DNA from: Symmachiella macrocystis
Lineage (GTDB): Bacteria > Planctomycetota > Planctomycetia > Planctomycetales > Planctomycetaceae
Assembly (NCBI RefSeq): GCF_007860075.1
Contig: NZ_SJPP01000001.1
Location: forward strand, 1,510,501 to 1,574,500
Direction of reading: 5' to 3'
Length of the DNA stretch: 64,000 nucleotides
Part shown: piece after piece, positions 48,201-56,283 of the stretch
How positions within the stretch are numbered: position 1 is the first letter of the stretch
Layout of the letters: every line of letters begins with the position of its first letter
Made by a program: the position numbers and the translations under genes
The notes under the pieces: model-generated
What the model saw: only the letters and a program-made list of their open reading frames with translations
The model's database searches: none
Told to the model about the DNA's origin: nothing

Positions 48201-49179
48201 CGACTCCGAAGGCGAAGCGCTTGGCGAGGGGCGGGACCTGACGAAAATCCGTAAGAGCCTAGGGGCCGCTGCGGCCGCGAATTTCTCCGCCATCGACGAT
48301 CCCACTTGGAACCGCGACGGCATTGTCACGTGGGACTTCGGCGAGCTTCCCAAACGGGTCGACATTCAGCACGGGGGTTTAGCGCTCAAAGGGTATCCCG
48401 CACTGATCGATACCGGCGCAGCAGTGAATCTACGGTTGTTGGATTGTCCGCTCAAGGCGACCTTCGAAACCCGTGGCGGATTGCGGCGGTTGTTTTATCT
48501 AGCGGAGCGCCGCGAATTAAAAGCACAGGCCGATTGGCTGCCGAACATCGATCGCATTTTGCTCAATGCGGCAACGCTGCCGGATTCTGCGATATTCCGG
48601 CAGTGCATCGCCGAATTGCTCACTGACCGGGCTTTTTTACCGACCAACGCGATTCCCCGTTCGGCTGAAGAATTCGAACAGCAACGCCACACCGGCAATC
48701 AGCGAATCGGCCGCGCCGTGCAGGAAGTTGCGGGCCTGTTGGAACCGATGCTCACCGCCTATCAACAGGCCTTGGTCGCCGTGGAATCGGCCGCCGGCAA
48801 GGGGTGGGATGCGGCCGTTGCGGACATGCGATTGCAACTGCAAGAATTGACCACAGCCGGTTTTTTGACGCGCACCCCGTGGAATTGGCTGCAACAACAC
48901 CCGCGCTATTTCGAAGGCATTCGTCGTAGACTCCACAAACTCGCCCAGGGCGGCGCCCCGCGTGACAAAGAGCAACACGCCGTCATTCAACCCCGCTGGA
49001 ACGCCTACCGCACCCGCGCCGCCGAACATCACCAGCGCGGCGTGTACGACCCAGAACTGATCCAATACCGCTGGATGCTCGAAGAACTCCGCATCTCATT
49101 GTTCGTCCAAGAACTCGGCACCAGCATCACGATCTCGCCACAGCGGTTGGATAAGCAAGGGGCGAAGGTCCGGGCCTAA
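45256..49179 (+). CDS. hrpA: ATP-dependent RNA helicase HrpA (DEAH box)
   Basis: From the ATG at 45256 the product has 1307 residues, close to E. coli HrpA. Walker A is GETGSGKS (about 102-109) after NHQVVVVSG, DEAH is at IIIDEAHERSLNIDF (about 198), and the SAT motif and QRKGRCGR follow. The HA2, OB-fold and C-terminal DUF3418-type regions complete it. An upstream GTG at 45112 would add 48 residues that lack family character. HrpA resolves ribosome collisions and remodels RNA. The gene is divergent from moaD. Its last 33 codons recur as a diverged copy at 49989-50090. Confidence 0.96.
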   Translation: MSSAPLEPSLAALERQIQHALAADRHRLRRRARSIRQAQQRKQPFDKNLARLADEVQQSVQLRKSRLAGRPTVTFDEELPIFAKRQEIADAIANHQVVVVSGETGSGKSTQLPKICLDMGRGIDGMIGHTQPRRIAARSVAARVAEELGSTVGQSVGFKIRFTDATSPRTYVKLMTDGILLAESQGDTFLNQYDTIIIDEAHERSLNIDFLLGFVKRLLPKRPELRLIITSATIDAQRFSEHFATATRPAPVIEVSGRTYPVEVRYRPLEGDNDSEEADLQRGVLNAVEELTAEDDGDVLIFMPTERDIRETAQALRGRQIAGSRMGKGTEILPLYGRLSTAEQNRVFQSHNHRRIVIATNVAESSLTVPGIRSVIDAGTARISRYSARSKVQRLPIEPISRASADQRKGRCGRLGPGICIRLYSEQDYLTRDEFTSPEIQRTNLAAVILQTLSLKLGAIEEYPFLDPPKPIAIREGYSTLFELGAIDDRDQLTDIGRKLSRLPVDPRVGRMVLAAHEENCLREVLIIAAALELQDPRERPVDKQQAADTCHEQFVHEESDFLGYLKLWDFYEGLKHDLSRNRLRKACQQNFLSYNRMREWQEIHRQLLQIVEQNKLKQQPRRDDYDAIHRSLLTGLLSGIANRTDTYEYTGAGGQKLNLWPGSATFEKKPKWVVAAELVETTRRYARVVARINPNWIEPLAGHLVVRTHSEPHWVPETGSVMAYEKVTLFGLPIIPRRRIPYGSVNAPVAREMFIQHGLVEGDWQTPVKFFAHNQQLIEQLEEMAAKSRRRDFFLGEEARYEFYDSRIPPHAYDGARLRKWLRKVEQTTPNILHMTQADLLVDHSEAVTDTDFPDAITIDKMQLPLEYHLEPGSDEDGVTLTIPQAGLNQLQPHRLEWLVPGLIEEKILALIKSLPKSSRRSLNPLAETARKVAAEISFGEGEFATAVADKLAEIAGTRCAASEFQQVQLPNHLRMNVRVIDSEGEALGEGRDLTKIRKSLGAAAAANFSAIDDPTWNRDGIVTWDFGELPKRVDIQHGGLALKGYPALIDTGAAVNLRLLDCPLKATFETRGGLRRLFYLAERRELKAQADWLPNIDRILLNAATLPDSAIFRQCIAELLTDRAFLPTNAIPRSAEEFEQQRHTGNQRIGRAVQEVAGLLEPMLTAYQQALVAVESAAGKGWDAAVADMRLQLQELTTAGFLTRTPWNWLQQHPRYFEGIRRRLHKLAQGGAPRDKEQHAVIQPRWNAYRTRAAEHHQRGVYDPELIQYRWMLEELRISLFVQELGTSITISPQRLDKQGAKVRA

Positions 49180-49421
49180 GGCTGTAGGAGAAAATTGCAA
49201 AAAACTACGGCATTCGACGAACCTAGTGCCCGTCAGATTCGTCTCAATGGTATTCGGAAGGTAGCCGGATACGATTGGCCGGATCGCACTGCTAATGCGT
49301 GTGCCCTAATGGGCGTATGAGTTCGCATCCCATGCCTACGGCTAAGGAATTAACGTTTTCTGTGGTACTTAATTTTAGGCTCCCTTATAAATTGGGATGA
49401 CGACCTAACTAGGTGATTGAG

Positions 49422-49982
49422 ATGCAAAAAGTGCAATTACTCGGTGACTCTGTTTTTGTGATTCAGAATTTTCTTTCGCACTCTGAAAGTAAAGAACTCA
49501 TCCGTATGAGTGAAATCCGAGGGTTCGAAGATGCTCCGATCACCACGTCGTCAGGATTCGAAATGCGGAAGGACGTCCGAAATAACAGTCGTGTGATGGT
49601 TGATGATGTTGCGCTAGCGGAGGACCTCTGGACGCGTGCAGAACAGTATTTGGTACCGACTTGGTCCTATCGTAAGCCTGTCGGATTCAACGAAAGGTTT
49701 CGGTTCTACCGCTATGAAGTTGGACAAACGTTCAAACCGCATTTTGACGGTTATTTTGCCCGCACCAATGGACAACGCAGCGAGTTTACGTTCTTAGTCT
49801 ATTTGAACGACGACTTTGATGGCGGTGAAACGAGATTCTTTGAACCAGAATCGATCTGTGTAAAACCTGAAACGGGATTAGCCCTCGTGTTTCATCATCC
49901 ACAGCTACATGAAGGATCTGTTGTTGTGAAAGGGAAGAAATACGTGCTACGCACGGATGTGATGTATGGCGGAGACAATTAG
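49422..49982 (+). CDS. 2-oxoglutarate/Fe(II) oxygenase (prolyl 4-hydroxylase type)
   Basis: The ATG at 49422 has AGGTGA five bases upstream; the product has 186 residues. The iron ligands are HFD (His107, Asp109) in TFKPHFDGYFART and His163 in HHPQLHEGSVV, and Arg177 in YVLRTDVMY is positioned to bind 2-oxoglutarate. It probably hydroxylates a prolyl residue or small molecule. Base composition is much more AT-rich than hrpA (60-base lines of about 37-50% GC), and the gene is bracketed by two copies of the hrpA 3' end, which supports acquisition from elsewhere. A GTG at 49413 is the alternative start. Confidence 0.88.
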   Translation: MQKVQLLGDSVFVIQNFLSHSESKELIRMSEIRGFEDAPITTSSGFEMRKDVRNNSRVMVDDVALAEDLWTRAEQYLVPTWSYRKPVGFNERFRFYRYEVGQTFKPHFDGYFARTNGQRSEFTFLVYLNDDFDGGETRFFEPESICVKPETGLALVFHHPQLHEGSVVVKGKKYVLRTDVMYGGDN

Positions 49983-49988
49983 CCGAGC

Positions 49989-50090
49989 CTCGAAGAACTC
50001 CGCGTTTTATTGTTCGTCCAAGAACTCAGCACCAGGATCACCATCTCGCTGCAACGACTGGATAAACAAGGGGTGAAGGTACGGGCGTAA
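49989..50090 (+). pseudogene. Diverged remnant of the hrpA 3' end
   Basis: Thirty-three codons plus TAA align without gaps to the last 33 codons of hrpA (49078-49179), with 27 of 33 residues identical (ending DKQGVKVRA versus DKQGAKVRA). Many differences are silent third-base changes. It has no start codon and begins abruptly after the oxygenase gene. Silent divergence suggests this copy came from another, once functional hrpA rather than from a recent local duplication. Confidence 0.85.
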
Positions 50091-50171
50091 TGACAGTTCA
50101 CGCGTAACGGGAGGGCGAAGATCCTGCTGAGCCGCGCTGGTACGTTGGAAGTGATCAATGGGATTCTTTTC

Positions 50172-50325
50172 CTGGTTCCCAAACTCCGCTTGGGAACCTC
50201 ATTCGCCGAAGCTCCGCTTCGGCATCGCACACGAAACTTGGAAACGCTATTGTGTAATTCCGCCAGCGAAGCGGAGCTTCGCGAAGATGCGTTCCCAAGC
50301 GGGAGCTTGGGAACGAGGGATAACG
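50172..50325. repeat. Palindromic GTTCCCAAGC-type intergenic repeat cluster
   Basis: GGTTCCCAAACTCCGCTTGGGAACC is a near-perfect palindrome at 50174-50198. A second hairpin, GTTCCCAAGC...GCTTGGGAAC, is at about 50292-50316, and GAAGCTCCGCTTC-like arms lie between. The arrangement is typical of dispersed palindromic elements. A partial copy (GGAGCTTGGGAACG) appears at 52556-52569. Confidence 0.75.
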
Positions 50326-50378
50326 CGACGCATTATGCGGACCACGGTTCCCATGCAACAGTTCGCTCTTCCGCTCTA

Positions 50379-50837
50379 TCACATGTTGGGTGGATCGTCG
50401 AAGGGGACGACGAATCTGATGCCACCACAGTGTTGGCAATCAAGTGGCGGCTGGGCCAGCCAGTTTGCCGAGAGCAGCATTGGTTTTTTGTGACGCGGGC
50501 ACTCCAAATCTAGCTGGGGAATTGAAATCACAGAGTACTTCCGTGCTGGATCAAAAAATGCGTAGAGCCGATCCGCGACCGTGTGGTAGTACGGATCAAC
50601 AAAGCTAATGGCAGATTGCGGCGGTTTTTGGATGTGCTCCAGAACTTGGCCATCGATCTTCTGATGAATGCGAACTTGCAGTCCGCAGATCGGACAGTAG
50701 TAACAGTACGCGGGGCTGTTGACGTTGTGGTTTGAGATGCCTGGAAAGTGAAAAGTCTCGCAGCCTGACGTACCGACCTCCCCACAGTTGGTGCAAATCG
50801 TGTTGAATGTCATGTCGATCATATGGCGGGTCATCAT
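50379..50837 (-). CDS. Multi-zinc-ribbon hypothetical protein
   Basis: The 152-residue frame has four Cys pairs: CTNC, CPIC, a Cys-x3-His type ECPRHKKP, and CQHC near the end. This suggests two composite zinc ribbons around a helical middle (SAISFVDPYYHTVADRLYAFF). It could bind nucleic acid or be a structural zinc protein. The exact start is uncertain between 50837 and an ATG at 50813. No family is recognised. Confidence 0.6.
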   Translation of the reverse strand: MMTRHMIDMTFNTICTNCGEVGTSGCETFHFPGISNHNVNSPAYCYYCPICGLQVRIHQKIDGQVLEHIQKPPQSAISFVDPYYHTVADRLYAFFDPARKYSVISIPQLDLECPRHKKPMLLSANWLAQPPLDCQHCGGIRFVVPFDDPPNM

Positions 50838-51132
50838 TCAGTGCGACGCTCTTGCGCGTGAATTGTTCCCAATGTTCATTTCAGAGTCGAGCAGCCGCAA
50901 GAGATGTTTCTGGATTATTTACCATTGTTCGTCTCTCAGATCCATGTCATACTTCGCGCGACACGTTGTCAAGGGAATTGTTTCCAACATGCCTATTTCC
51001 TAAACGGGAACGAGACCTTTTCAACAAGTCATTCATTTTGAAAACAAGCGTTAAGACTACGGCATCAGGGACTATTGTTCCCGTTGCTTGGCTGAAGAAA
51101 GGCCCGTCGGTGCAGCATCGACTGGATTCCAC
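50838..51132. other. Intergenic region before gltS
   Basis: The 295 bases hold two copies of a GTTGTCAAGG/GAATTGTT-like phrase (GCGTGAATTGTTCCCAA near 50858 and AAGGGAATTGTTTCCAA near 50971) but no recognisable gene. It probably contains divergent promoters. Confidence 0.3.
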
Positions 51133-52356
51133 ATGGACGAGCCCATAATCGTCAACCTCGATAGTTCATGGACAATTATTGTTGCCGTGATTGTGCTTTA
51201 TGCAGGTCGATTTGCGACCTCGCACATCCGGTTTTTGCGGGAATTCAATATCCCTGAGGCGGTCAGTGGGGGCATACTGTGTTCTGTCGTGGTCGCAATT
51301 GTCTTCTCGATGTCAAATCATCAGATAACATTTGATTTGACTCTGAGAGATACGCTGTTGTTGGTTTTCTTTAGCACGATTGGATTGTCGGCAAAGTTTC
51401 GCACCTTGCTCGCGGGCGGAAAGGCCTTGGCATTGCTGGTCGTCTGCTCAATAGGATTTTTGATTTTACAAGACGTGGCAGGCATTGCTGTGGCGATGAG
51501 CTTTGGGCAACATCCCGCGTATGGATTGATTTCGGGCAGTATTGCATTCGCGGGCGGTCACGGCTCCGCTATTTCCTACGGCCAACTTGCCGCTGAACAA
51601 GGCCTTCCTGGAGCGTTGGAGTTGGGGATGGCCAGTGCCACGTTCGGATTGATCGCCGGTGGTCTCATTGGGGGACCGATCGCTCGGCGACTTATGAGTG
51701 GGCACAATCTGTCCGGAGAAATCAAGAATCAGGCGTTCGTTCCCGGACCGGATGAAACGAGCGATCCCGGGCCCGTGACTCTGAATGGGATGCTCGACTC
51801 GATCTTCGCACTGGCGATTTGCATTGCCGCTGGGGCCGCTGTCAATGAATGGTACACACAACGCAGTGAAATCCCGCTTCCTGGATTTCTAACTGCAATG
51901 TTTGTGGGTATCGTGATTACAAACTGTCTCGATGTCCTGAAGATTGATTTACACAAAGCTTCGATCAGCCTCTGTAGCGATGTGAGTTTGCAGCTCTTTT
52001 TGGCGATGAGCTTGATGAGCCTACAATTGTGGAGCTTGCAAGGTGCGTTTGGTTACTTGTTGATCATTCTGCTAACGCAAATCGCGGTCATGGTCCTGTT
52101 TGCCTTGTACGTCGTTTTTCCAGCGATGGGCCGGGACTATGATGCTGCCGTGATCGCCGCCGGTTTTTCCGGACTTGGCTTGGGGGCGACACCGGTCGGG
52201 ATTGCCAACATGCATGCGGTCACCGAAAAATATGGGGCTTCCCAAAAAGCATTTCTGGTGGTGCCGCTTGTCGGAGCATTCTTTCTAGACATCGCTAACG
52301 CCGTAATTATTCAGGGCTTTCTAGCAACGCCGCTTTTTCGAAATGCCGCAGGTTGA
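51133..52356 (+). CDS. gltS: Sodium/glutamate symporter GltS
   Basis: From the ATG at 51133 the protein has 407 residues and about ten to twelve membrane helices. The family repeats are present: SIAFAGGHGSAISYGQL and FATIGLSAKFRTL-type in the first half, and GLGLGATPVGIANMHAV in the second, then FLVVPLVGAFFLDIANA. It takes up glutamate with sodium. The gene lies in the lower-GC block after hrpA. An upstream TTG at 51088 would add 15 residues, less likely. Confidence 0.93.
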   Translation: MDEPIIVNLDSSWTIIVAVIVLYAGRFATSHIRFLREFNIPEAVSGGILCSVVVAIVFSMSNHQITFDLTLRDTLLLVFFSTIGLSAKFRTLLAGGKALALLVVCSIGFLILQDVAGIAVAMSFGQHPAYGLISGSIAFAGGHGSAISYGQLAAEQGLPGALELGMASATFGLIAGGLIGGPIARRLMSGHNLSGEIKNQAFVPGPDETSDPGPVTLNGMLDSIFALAICIAAGAAVNEWYTQRSEIPLPGFLTAMFVGIVITNCLDVLKIDLHKASISLCSDVSLQLFLAMSLMSLQLWSLQGAFGYLLIILLTQIAVMVLFALYVVFPAMGRDYDAAVIAAGFSGLGLGATPVGIANMHAVTEKYGASQKAFLVVPLVGAFFLDIANAVIIQGFLATPLFRNAAG

Positions 52357-52555
52357 ACTCCTGCTAAAAAAGTTGCTCAAACGGATCCCGTAGAGAGACT
52401 CGACACGCAATAAAAATCGAGCACCCACCGCTCCGAAAGTTTTTTTCGGGGCGGCGCAATCGCAGAGGTCTGTGGATTGCCGGCAACTCGTCCAAAAGTC
52501 CTCAAGCCAATTTTAGTCAGCCCAGAGCACATCGCTCTGGACCGCCAACTAAGTG

Positions 52556-52569
52556 GAGCTTGGGAACGC
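52556..52569. repeat. Partial copy of the GTTCCCAAGC repeat
   Basis: GGAGCTTGGGAACG matches one arm of the repeat cluster at 50172-50325 and lies just past the metY stop. Too short to say whether it is a remnant of a complete element. Confidence 0.4.
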
Positions 52570-52581
52570 GGAATGAGCATG

Positions 52582-53859
52582 CTAACTCGCCGCCGCTAGC
52601 GCTTGGTCCAGATCTGCCAGAATATCATTGATATGCTCGATCCCGACCGACAGTCGCACCATTTCCGGGGTGATGCCGGCTGCGCGTTGTTGGTCTTCCG
52701 TGAGTTGCGAATGCGTGGTGGTTGCTGGGTGGATCGCCAAGCTTTTGGCGTCGCCGACGTTGGCGAGGTGTGAGAACATTTTGAGGCTTTCGATGAACTT
52801 TGTCCCCGCGGCCCCGCCCCCTTTGATGCCGAACACGACCATTGCCCCGCCCTTGCCGCCCAGCAAGCGTTGCACCTTCTCGTAATTTGGATTCGACTCC
52901 AAGCCGGGATATGTTACCCATTCGACGGAGTCGTGATGCGATAGATGGCTGGCGACTGCTACGGCGTTTTCGCAGTGACGTTCCATCCGCAGCGGCAACG
53001 TTTCGATGCCCTGCAGAAACATCCAAGCGTTATCTGGGGAAATACAGGCGCCTAGGTTCCGCAGCGGCACGACCCGCATCCGCAGCAGATAGGCCATCGG
53101 CGTCAGATCGCCTAGGTCGGTGGCCCAGCGGATGTTGTGATAACTGGCATCGGGCTCGGACATCAGCGGAAATTTTCCCGACGCCCAATCGAACTTGCCA
53201 CCATCCACCACGATGCCGCCGATCCCCGTTCCGTGACCGCCCAGCCACTTGGTCAGCGAGTGTACCACAATGTCCGCCCCCTGCTGCAAGGGACGTTGCA
53301 AGGCCGGCGTTGAAAACGTTCCGTCCACAATCAGCGGCAACCCGTGGTCGTGAGCGATGCGGCTGATGGCTTCGATGTCCGTCACATCCAGTCCGGGATT
53401 CCCGATCGTTTCACAAAACAGCAGCTTGGTTTTGTCGGTGATCGCTCCACGAAAATTTTCCGGATCGCGGGCATCGACAAAGTTGGTGTTGATGCCGAAT
53501 TGCGGCAGGATGTCGTTGAACTGTGTGAACGTTCCGCCGTACAGATTGTTGGCGGCCACAATTTCATCGCCCATGCCGCAGATGTTGATTACGCTGTAAA
53601 AAATCGCGCTCGTCCCCGAAGCGACCGCCAGCCCGGCGACGCCCCCTTCGAGCTCCGCCACCCGCTTTTCGAGCACGTCATGCGTGGGATTCATGATCCG
53701 CGAATAAACATTCCCCAACTCACGCAGCGCAAACAAGTCAGCTGCGTGTTCGGTATCGCGAAACACATAAGAACTCGTGCGATGCACCGGCACCCCGCGA
53801 GACATCGTTGTCGGATCAGGCTCGGTTCCGGCGTGCAGGCATTGGGTTTCGATATTCAT
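52582..53859 (-). CDS. metY: O-acetylhomoserine sulfhydrylase-type PLP enzyme (MetY)
   Basis: The 425-residue protein belongs to the Cys/Met metabolism PLP family. The N-terminus is [37 protein letters not shown] follows, and the Schiff-base lysine is in [13 protein letters not shown] (about residue 206). [14 protein letters not shown] is typical of the MetY branch. It makes homocysteine from O-acetylhomoserine and sulfide. Cystathionine gamma-synthase or a lyase is less likely given the length and the motif set. It is monocistronic. Confidence 0.88.
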   Translation of the reverse strand: MNIETQCLHAGTEPDPTTMSRGVPVHRTSSYVFRDTEHAADLFALRELGNVYSRIMNPTHDVLEKRVAELEGGVAGLAVASGTSAIFYSVINICGMGDEIVAANNLYGGTFTQFNDILPQFGINTNFVDARDPENFRGAITDKTKLLFCETIGNPGLDVTDIEAISRIAHDHGLPLIVDGTFSTPALQRPLQQGADIVVHSLTKWLGGHGTGIGGIVVDGGKFDWASGKFPLMSEPDASYHNIRWATDLGDLTPMAYLLRMRVVPLRNLGACISPDNAWMFLQGIETLPLRMERHCENAVAVASHLSHHDSVEWVTYPGLESNPNYEKVQRLLGGKGGAMVVFGIKGGGAAGTKFIESLKMFSHLANVGDAKSLAIHPATTTHSQLTEDQQRAAGITPEMVRLSVGIEHINDILADLDQALAAAS

Positions 53860-54036
53860 GGTGGTGGTCTCGTGATCGTTGGGGGATTAGAATGCAAATT
53901 GAGGTGCGGTCTGTCGGCGACGACTTTCGGCCGCAGCGACACCGGCCATGTTAGCTGGATTTTTTGTTGGCGACAACAACGGGGCGCTGGACCGATCTTT
54001 CCTTGTCGACCCTGCTGCTCTACGCAAGGTACTGCT

Positions 54037-54462
54037 ATGACTGTTGATCGCGTATTAATGCTTGAAGACGAGGAAGAACGCGTTGTTCGTTTTCGCAAGG
54101 TACTTGCGAAACTCAATTCTGCCCTGCGGTTAATAGTCTGGGAGACTGCGCATAGCATGATCACTGAAGCGCCAGCTGAATTGCACAATGTGGCATTTAT
54201 TTCATTGGACCACGATTTGTATACCGAATCCGATATTGATCCGGGAGATGGGCTCGATGTCGCAAACTTTCTCGTTGAGCAACCGCCATGCTGCCCGGTG
54301 ATCATTCACACGACCAATTCCCCACGGGCGGTTTACATGACCGGCGCATTGGAAATCGAAGGCTGGGAGGTGATCCGCGCTGTCCCTTGGGGAGACAATT
54401 GGATTGAAGAAGATTGGCGATATCTCGTCAAGGAAATCTTGCGCCGCCCGTTGGATGCCTAG
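54037..54462 (+). CDS. cREC-type (cyclic-phosphate-processing) receiver domain protein
   Basis: The ATG at 54037 has AAGGT six bases upstream; the product has 141 residues. It is receiver-like: RVLMLEDEEERVVRFRKVL is the acidic start, FISLDHDL the conserved aspartate/histidine strand, and PVIIHTTNSPRAVYMTGAL the helix-loop region, with PWGDNWIEEDW near the end. These are features of the cREC family, proposed to act on cyclic-phosphate RNA ends or similar rather than be phosphorylated in two-component signalling. The frame extends far upstream but only as antisense of metY. No RNA-repair partner is adjacent. Confidence 0.8.
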   Translation: MTVDRVLMLEDEEERVVRFRKVLAKLNSALRLIVWETAHSMITEAPAELHNVAFISLDHDLYTESDIDPGDGLDVANFLVEQPPCCPVIIHTTNSPRAVYMTGALEIEGWEVIRAVPWGDNWIEEDWRYLVKEILRRPLDA

Positions 54463-54532
54463 TTTGTTAACGTGTCGCAATAAACTGGCTATTCGATTTT
54501 TCTTTGCGTCTCCGCTTCTTTGCGCGAGGTTT

Positions 54533-54862
54533 TTATTTCGCAGGCAAAGTCCGCACAAATTTCACCGCTTGGCCGATCCAATCGATCAGATCCGCCTCCA
54601 GTTCAACGCCGGCCGGTTCGACCATGACCCAACCTCGCATGGCCCGGCCGGTGATGTCGAATTCGCGTGTGTCGGGATCGCTCAATGCCGTTTCGTAATT
54701 CTCCACCCCCAGACGCAGAATTAAAAATTCTTTCCACACGCCGACACACATATTGCCGGACAGCATAAACCCCACGCCGCCGAACATCTTCTTTTCCGAA
54801 AACCCCTTGCGCCGCCGCATCAACGGCCGCACCCGCTCGGCAAGTTGTTCGTCATAGGCCAT
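54533..54862 (-). CDS. TfoX N-terminal domain protein
   Basis: From the ATG at 54862 (GGAG about 10 bases upstream) the product has 109 residues. EKKMFGGVGFMLSGNMCVGV and REFDITGRAMRGWVMVEP are the TfoX-N hallmarks. Length fits the small single-domain members whose role is unclear, not full TfoX regulators of competence. It is divergent from the RHH-type gene, 190 bases away. Confidence 0.85.
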   Translation of the reverse strand: MAYDEQLAERVRPLMRRRKGFSEKKMFGGVGFMLSGNMCVGVWKEFLILRLGVENYETALSDPDTREFDITGRAMRGWVMVEPAGVELEADLIDWIGQAVKFVRTLPAK

Positions 54863-55005
54863 TTCTAACGCTCTCCGCCGAATCCAAATTTCGTCATGCA
54901 CCAGCTTCGATGGAAGGTGGGTCTCACGTGCTATTTTAGTGGGGAAGCGGTTTTTTAAACAACAAACAATGAGCAGTGGATGACCAGCTGCCACACTTTC
55001 CGGTA

Positions 55006-55034
55006 TTGACTAATTATGCATCAATGCATATTAT
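55006..55034 (+). promoter_or_regulatory. Near-consensus sigma-70 promoter
   Basis: TTGACT (55006-55011) and TATTAT (55029-55034) are separated by exactly 17 bases, upstream of the RHH-type gene at 55052. The predicted transcript starts near 55041, so the leader would be only about 11 bases, just enough for the GGAGGG ribosome binding site at 55041. Confidence 0.75.
55015..55030. promoter_or_regulatory. Operator-like palindrome inside the promoter spacer
   Basis: TATGCAT (55015-55021), CA, ATGCATA (55024-55030) is a perfect 7-base inverted repeat between the -35 and -10 boxes. It sits where a repressor would block polymerase. The downstream gene encodes an RHH-like N-terminus, so autorepression is likely. 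Confidence 0.65.
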
Positions 55035-55051
55035 CCAACTGGAGGGAAATC

Positions 55052-55729
55052 ATGCCACGTAAATCTCGACAAACGCGGCCGCGGAGCCGCACGGATCGTC
55101 AAGCAGAGCCGTCAGCCTATGACCGGACCACGATTACGATTCCTCGCCAGCTCAAGGCGCGCATGAAAGCTGCCGGGGAGCGGGTGAATTGGTCAGCGGT
55201 GGCGTCCGAAGCATTTGAAGCCTGGCTCTCAGGACACGCAAACAAGGAGCAGCCGATGCCCGAACTACCCGACAAAGACGACGCCATCGAACGGTTGCGG
55301 CGTCTGAAGAATGAACCTGAGGCCCGGCATGGTGGATCCACCGGACGCGCTTATGTGCTAGGCCAGCACTGGGCGATGGCCGATGCGCATCCTGTGGAAT
55401 TGCAGCGACTGGAAGAGTTCTGTGCCGGGCCGCTGCTCGATGGGACGTGGGAAGACTTGAAGACGCGGTTTTCCGATCGACGCAAAGTCAAAAAACTATT
55501 CCGTGATTTTACAGCCTGGGTACTGGGCCACAAAGATCGCCTGCATAGCACCGAGGAAGCGAAGTTGTATCCCGCCGACGTCGAACAAGTGCGGCGCCAA
55601 GCGAAGCCGTTTTGGGAAGAGCGTGTCGGCGTGGAGGTGATTCCGGGCAAAGACTATGGACCAGAATTCTTGAGCGACTTCTCCGCCGGCGCCCTCGCCT
55701 TCTGGGACGAAGCCAAAGAACAACTCTGA
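55052..55729 (+). CDS. RHH-type DNA-binding protein with unknown C-terminal domain
   Basis: The ATG at 55052 has GGAGGG five bases upstream; the upstream in-frame ATG at 55016 lies inside the promoter. The product has 225 residues. A basic N-terminus precedes a ribbon-helix-helix-like segment (RTTITIPRQLKARMKAAGERVNWSAVASEAFEAWLSG, about 25-62). A 160-residue C-terminal domain, rich in charged and aromatic residues, follows (for instance GRAYVLGQHWAMADAHPVELQRLEEF and FWEERVGVEVIPGKDYGPEFL). I do not recognise that domain. RHH proteins often pair with a toxin, but no toxin is next to it. Confidence 0.75.
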   Translation: MPRKSRQTRPRSRTDRQAEPSAYDRTTITIPRQLKARMKAAGERVNWSAVASEAFEAWLSGHANKEQPMPELPDKDDAIERLRRLKNEPEARHGGSTGRAYVLGQHWAMADAHPVELQRLEEFCAGPLLDGTWEDLKTRFSDRRKVKKLFRDFTAWVLGHKDRLHSTEEAKLYPADVEQVRRQAKPFWEERVGVEVIPGKDYGPEFLSDFSAGALAFWDEAKEQL

Positions 55730-56283
55730 GCAGAGCGGAGGATGCGTCGCGAAGTACCTTTCCAGGTTGGGCGAATGATGTTCCCCAGACGAACAGCGGC
55801 TCAGTAGAAGTTTGGTCCTCCCGCTAGGCCGAAAGACCAGGGCGAAAAACAAATTTTCAAAATACGCCCTCAGGGTGTTAAATATTCTCTGAATACGGGA
55901 CATTTTATCATTGCGAGCCAGCGATGTCCTGGTTAGCATAAAACTCCTGGCGGATCTCTCTCACCCTGCGCGCATGGTCGCTCGTCTAATGCGGCATTCG
56001 AAGTTCCGGAAGACTTTGACGCGTGAAGATCTGGTCCCATTTCTACAAGTAGTTTCAAAACCATCTGACGCGTCGCACTGACACCGATCCAAACGTTTCG
56101 AGAACCAATGCAACCGGGTTTAGAAACTGGTTCTAGCAAACGTAAAGAGCACGGCTGACTGGCCTCCCTTCATTGATGCTGTAAGCGCTTTTGTCTGGCA
56201 AGTTCATGGCGGCAGAATTCATCATTCCAACTCGGCTGCTGTTGAATAGACCTGTGTACATTTAAAAACGCTTGGAGATGACA
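55730..56283. other. Intergenic region without recognised gene
   Basis: The 554 bases show no gene or repeat I can support. The right end carries GGAG, the ribosome binding site of the sulfatase. Confidence 0.35.

Noticed and set aside
52433-52449. CCGAAA/TTTCGG hairpin after gltS as a terminator
   Set aside because: Only six pairs, with the T run inside the loop side of the stem; too weak to call.
53344-54036. N-terminal extension of the cREC protein
   Set aside because: This part of the frame runs antisense through metY; the ATG at 54037 with an AAGGT site starts a complete domain.
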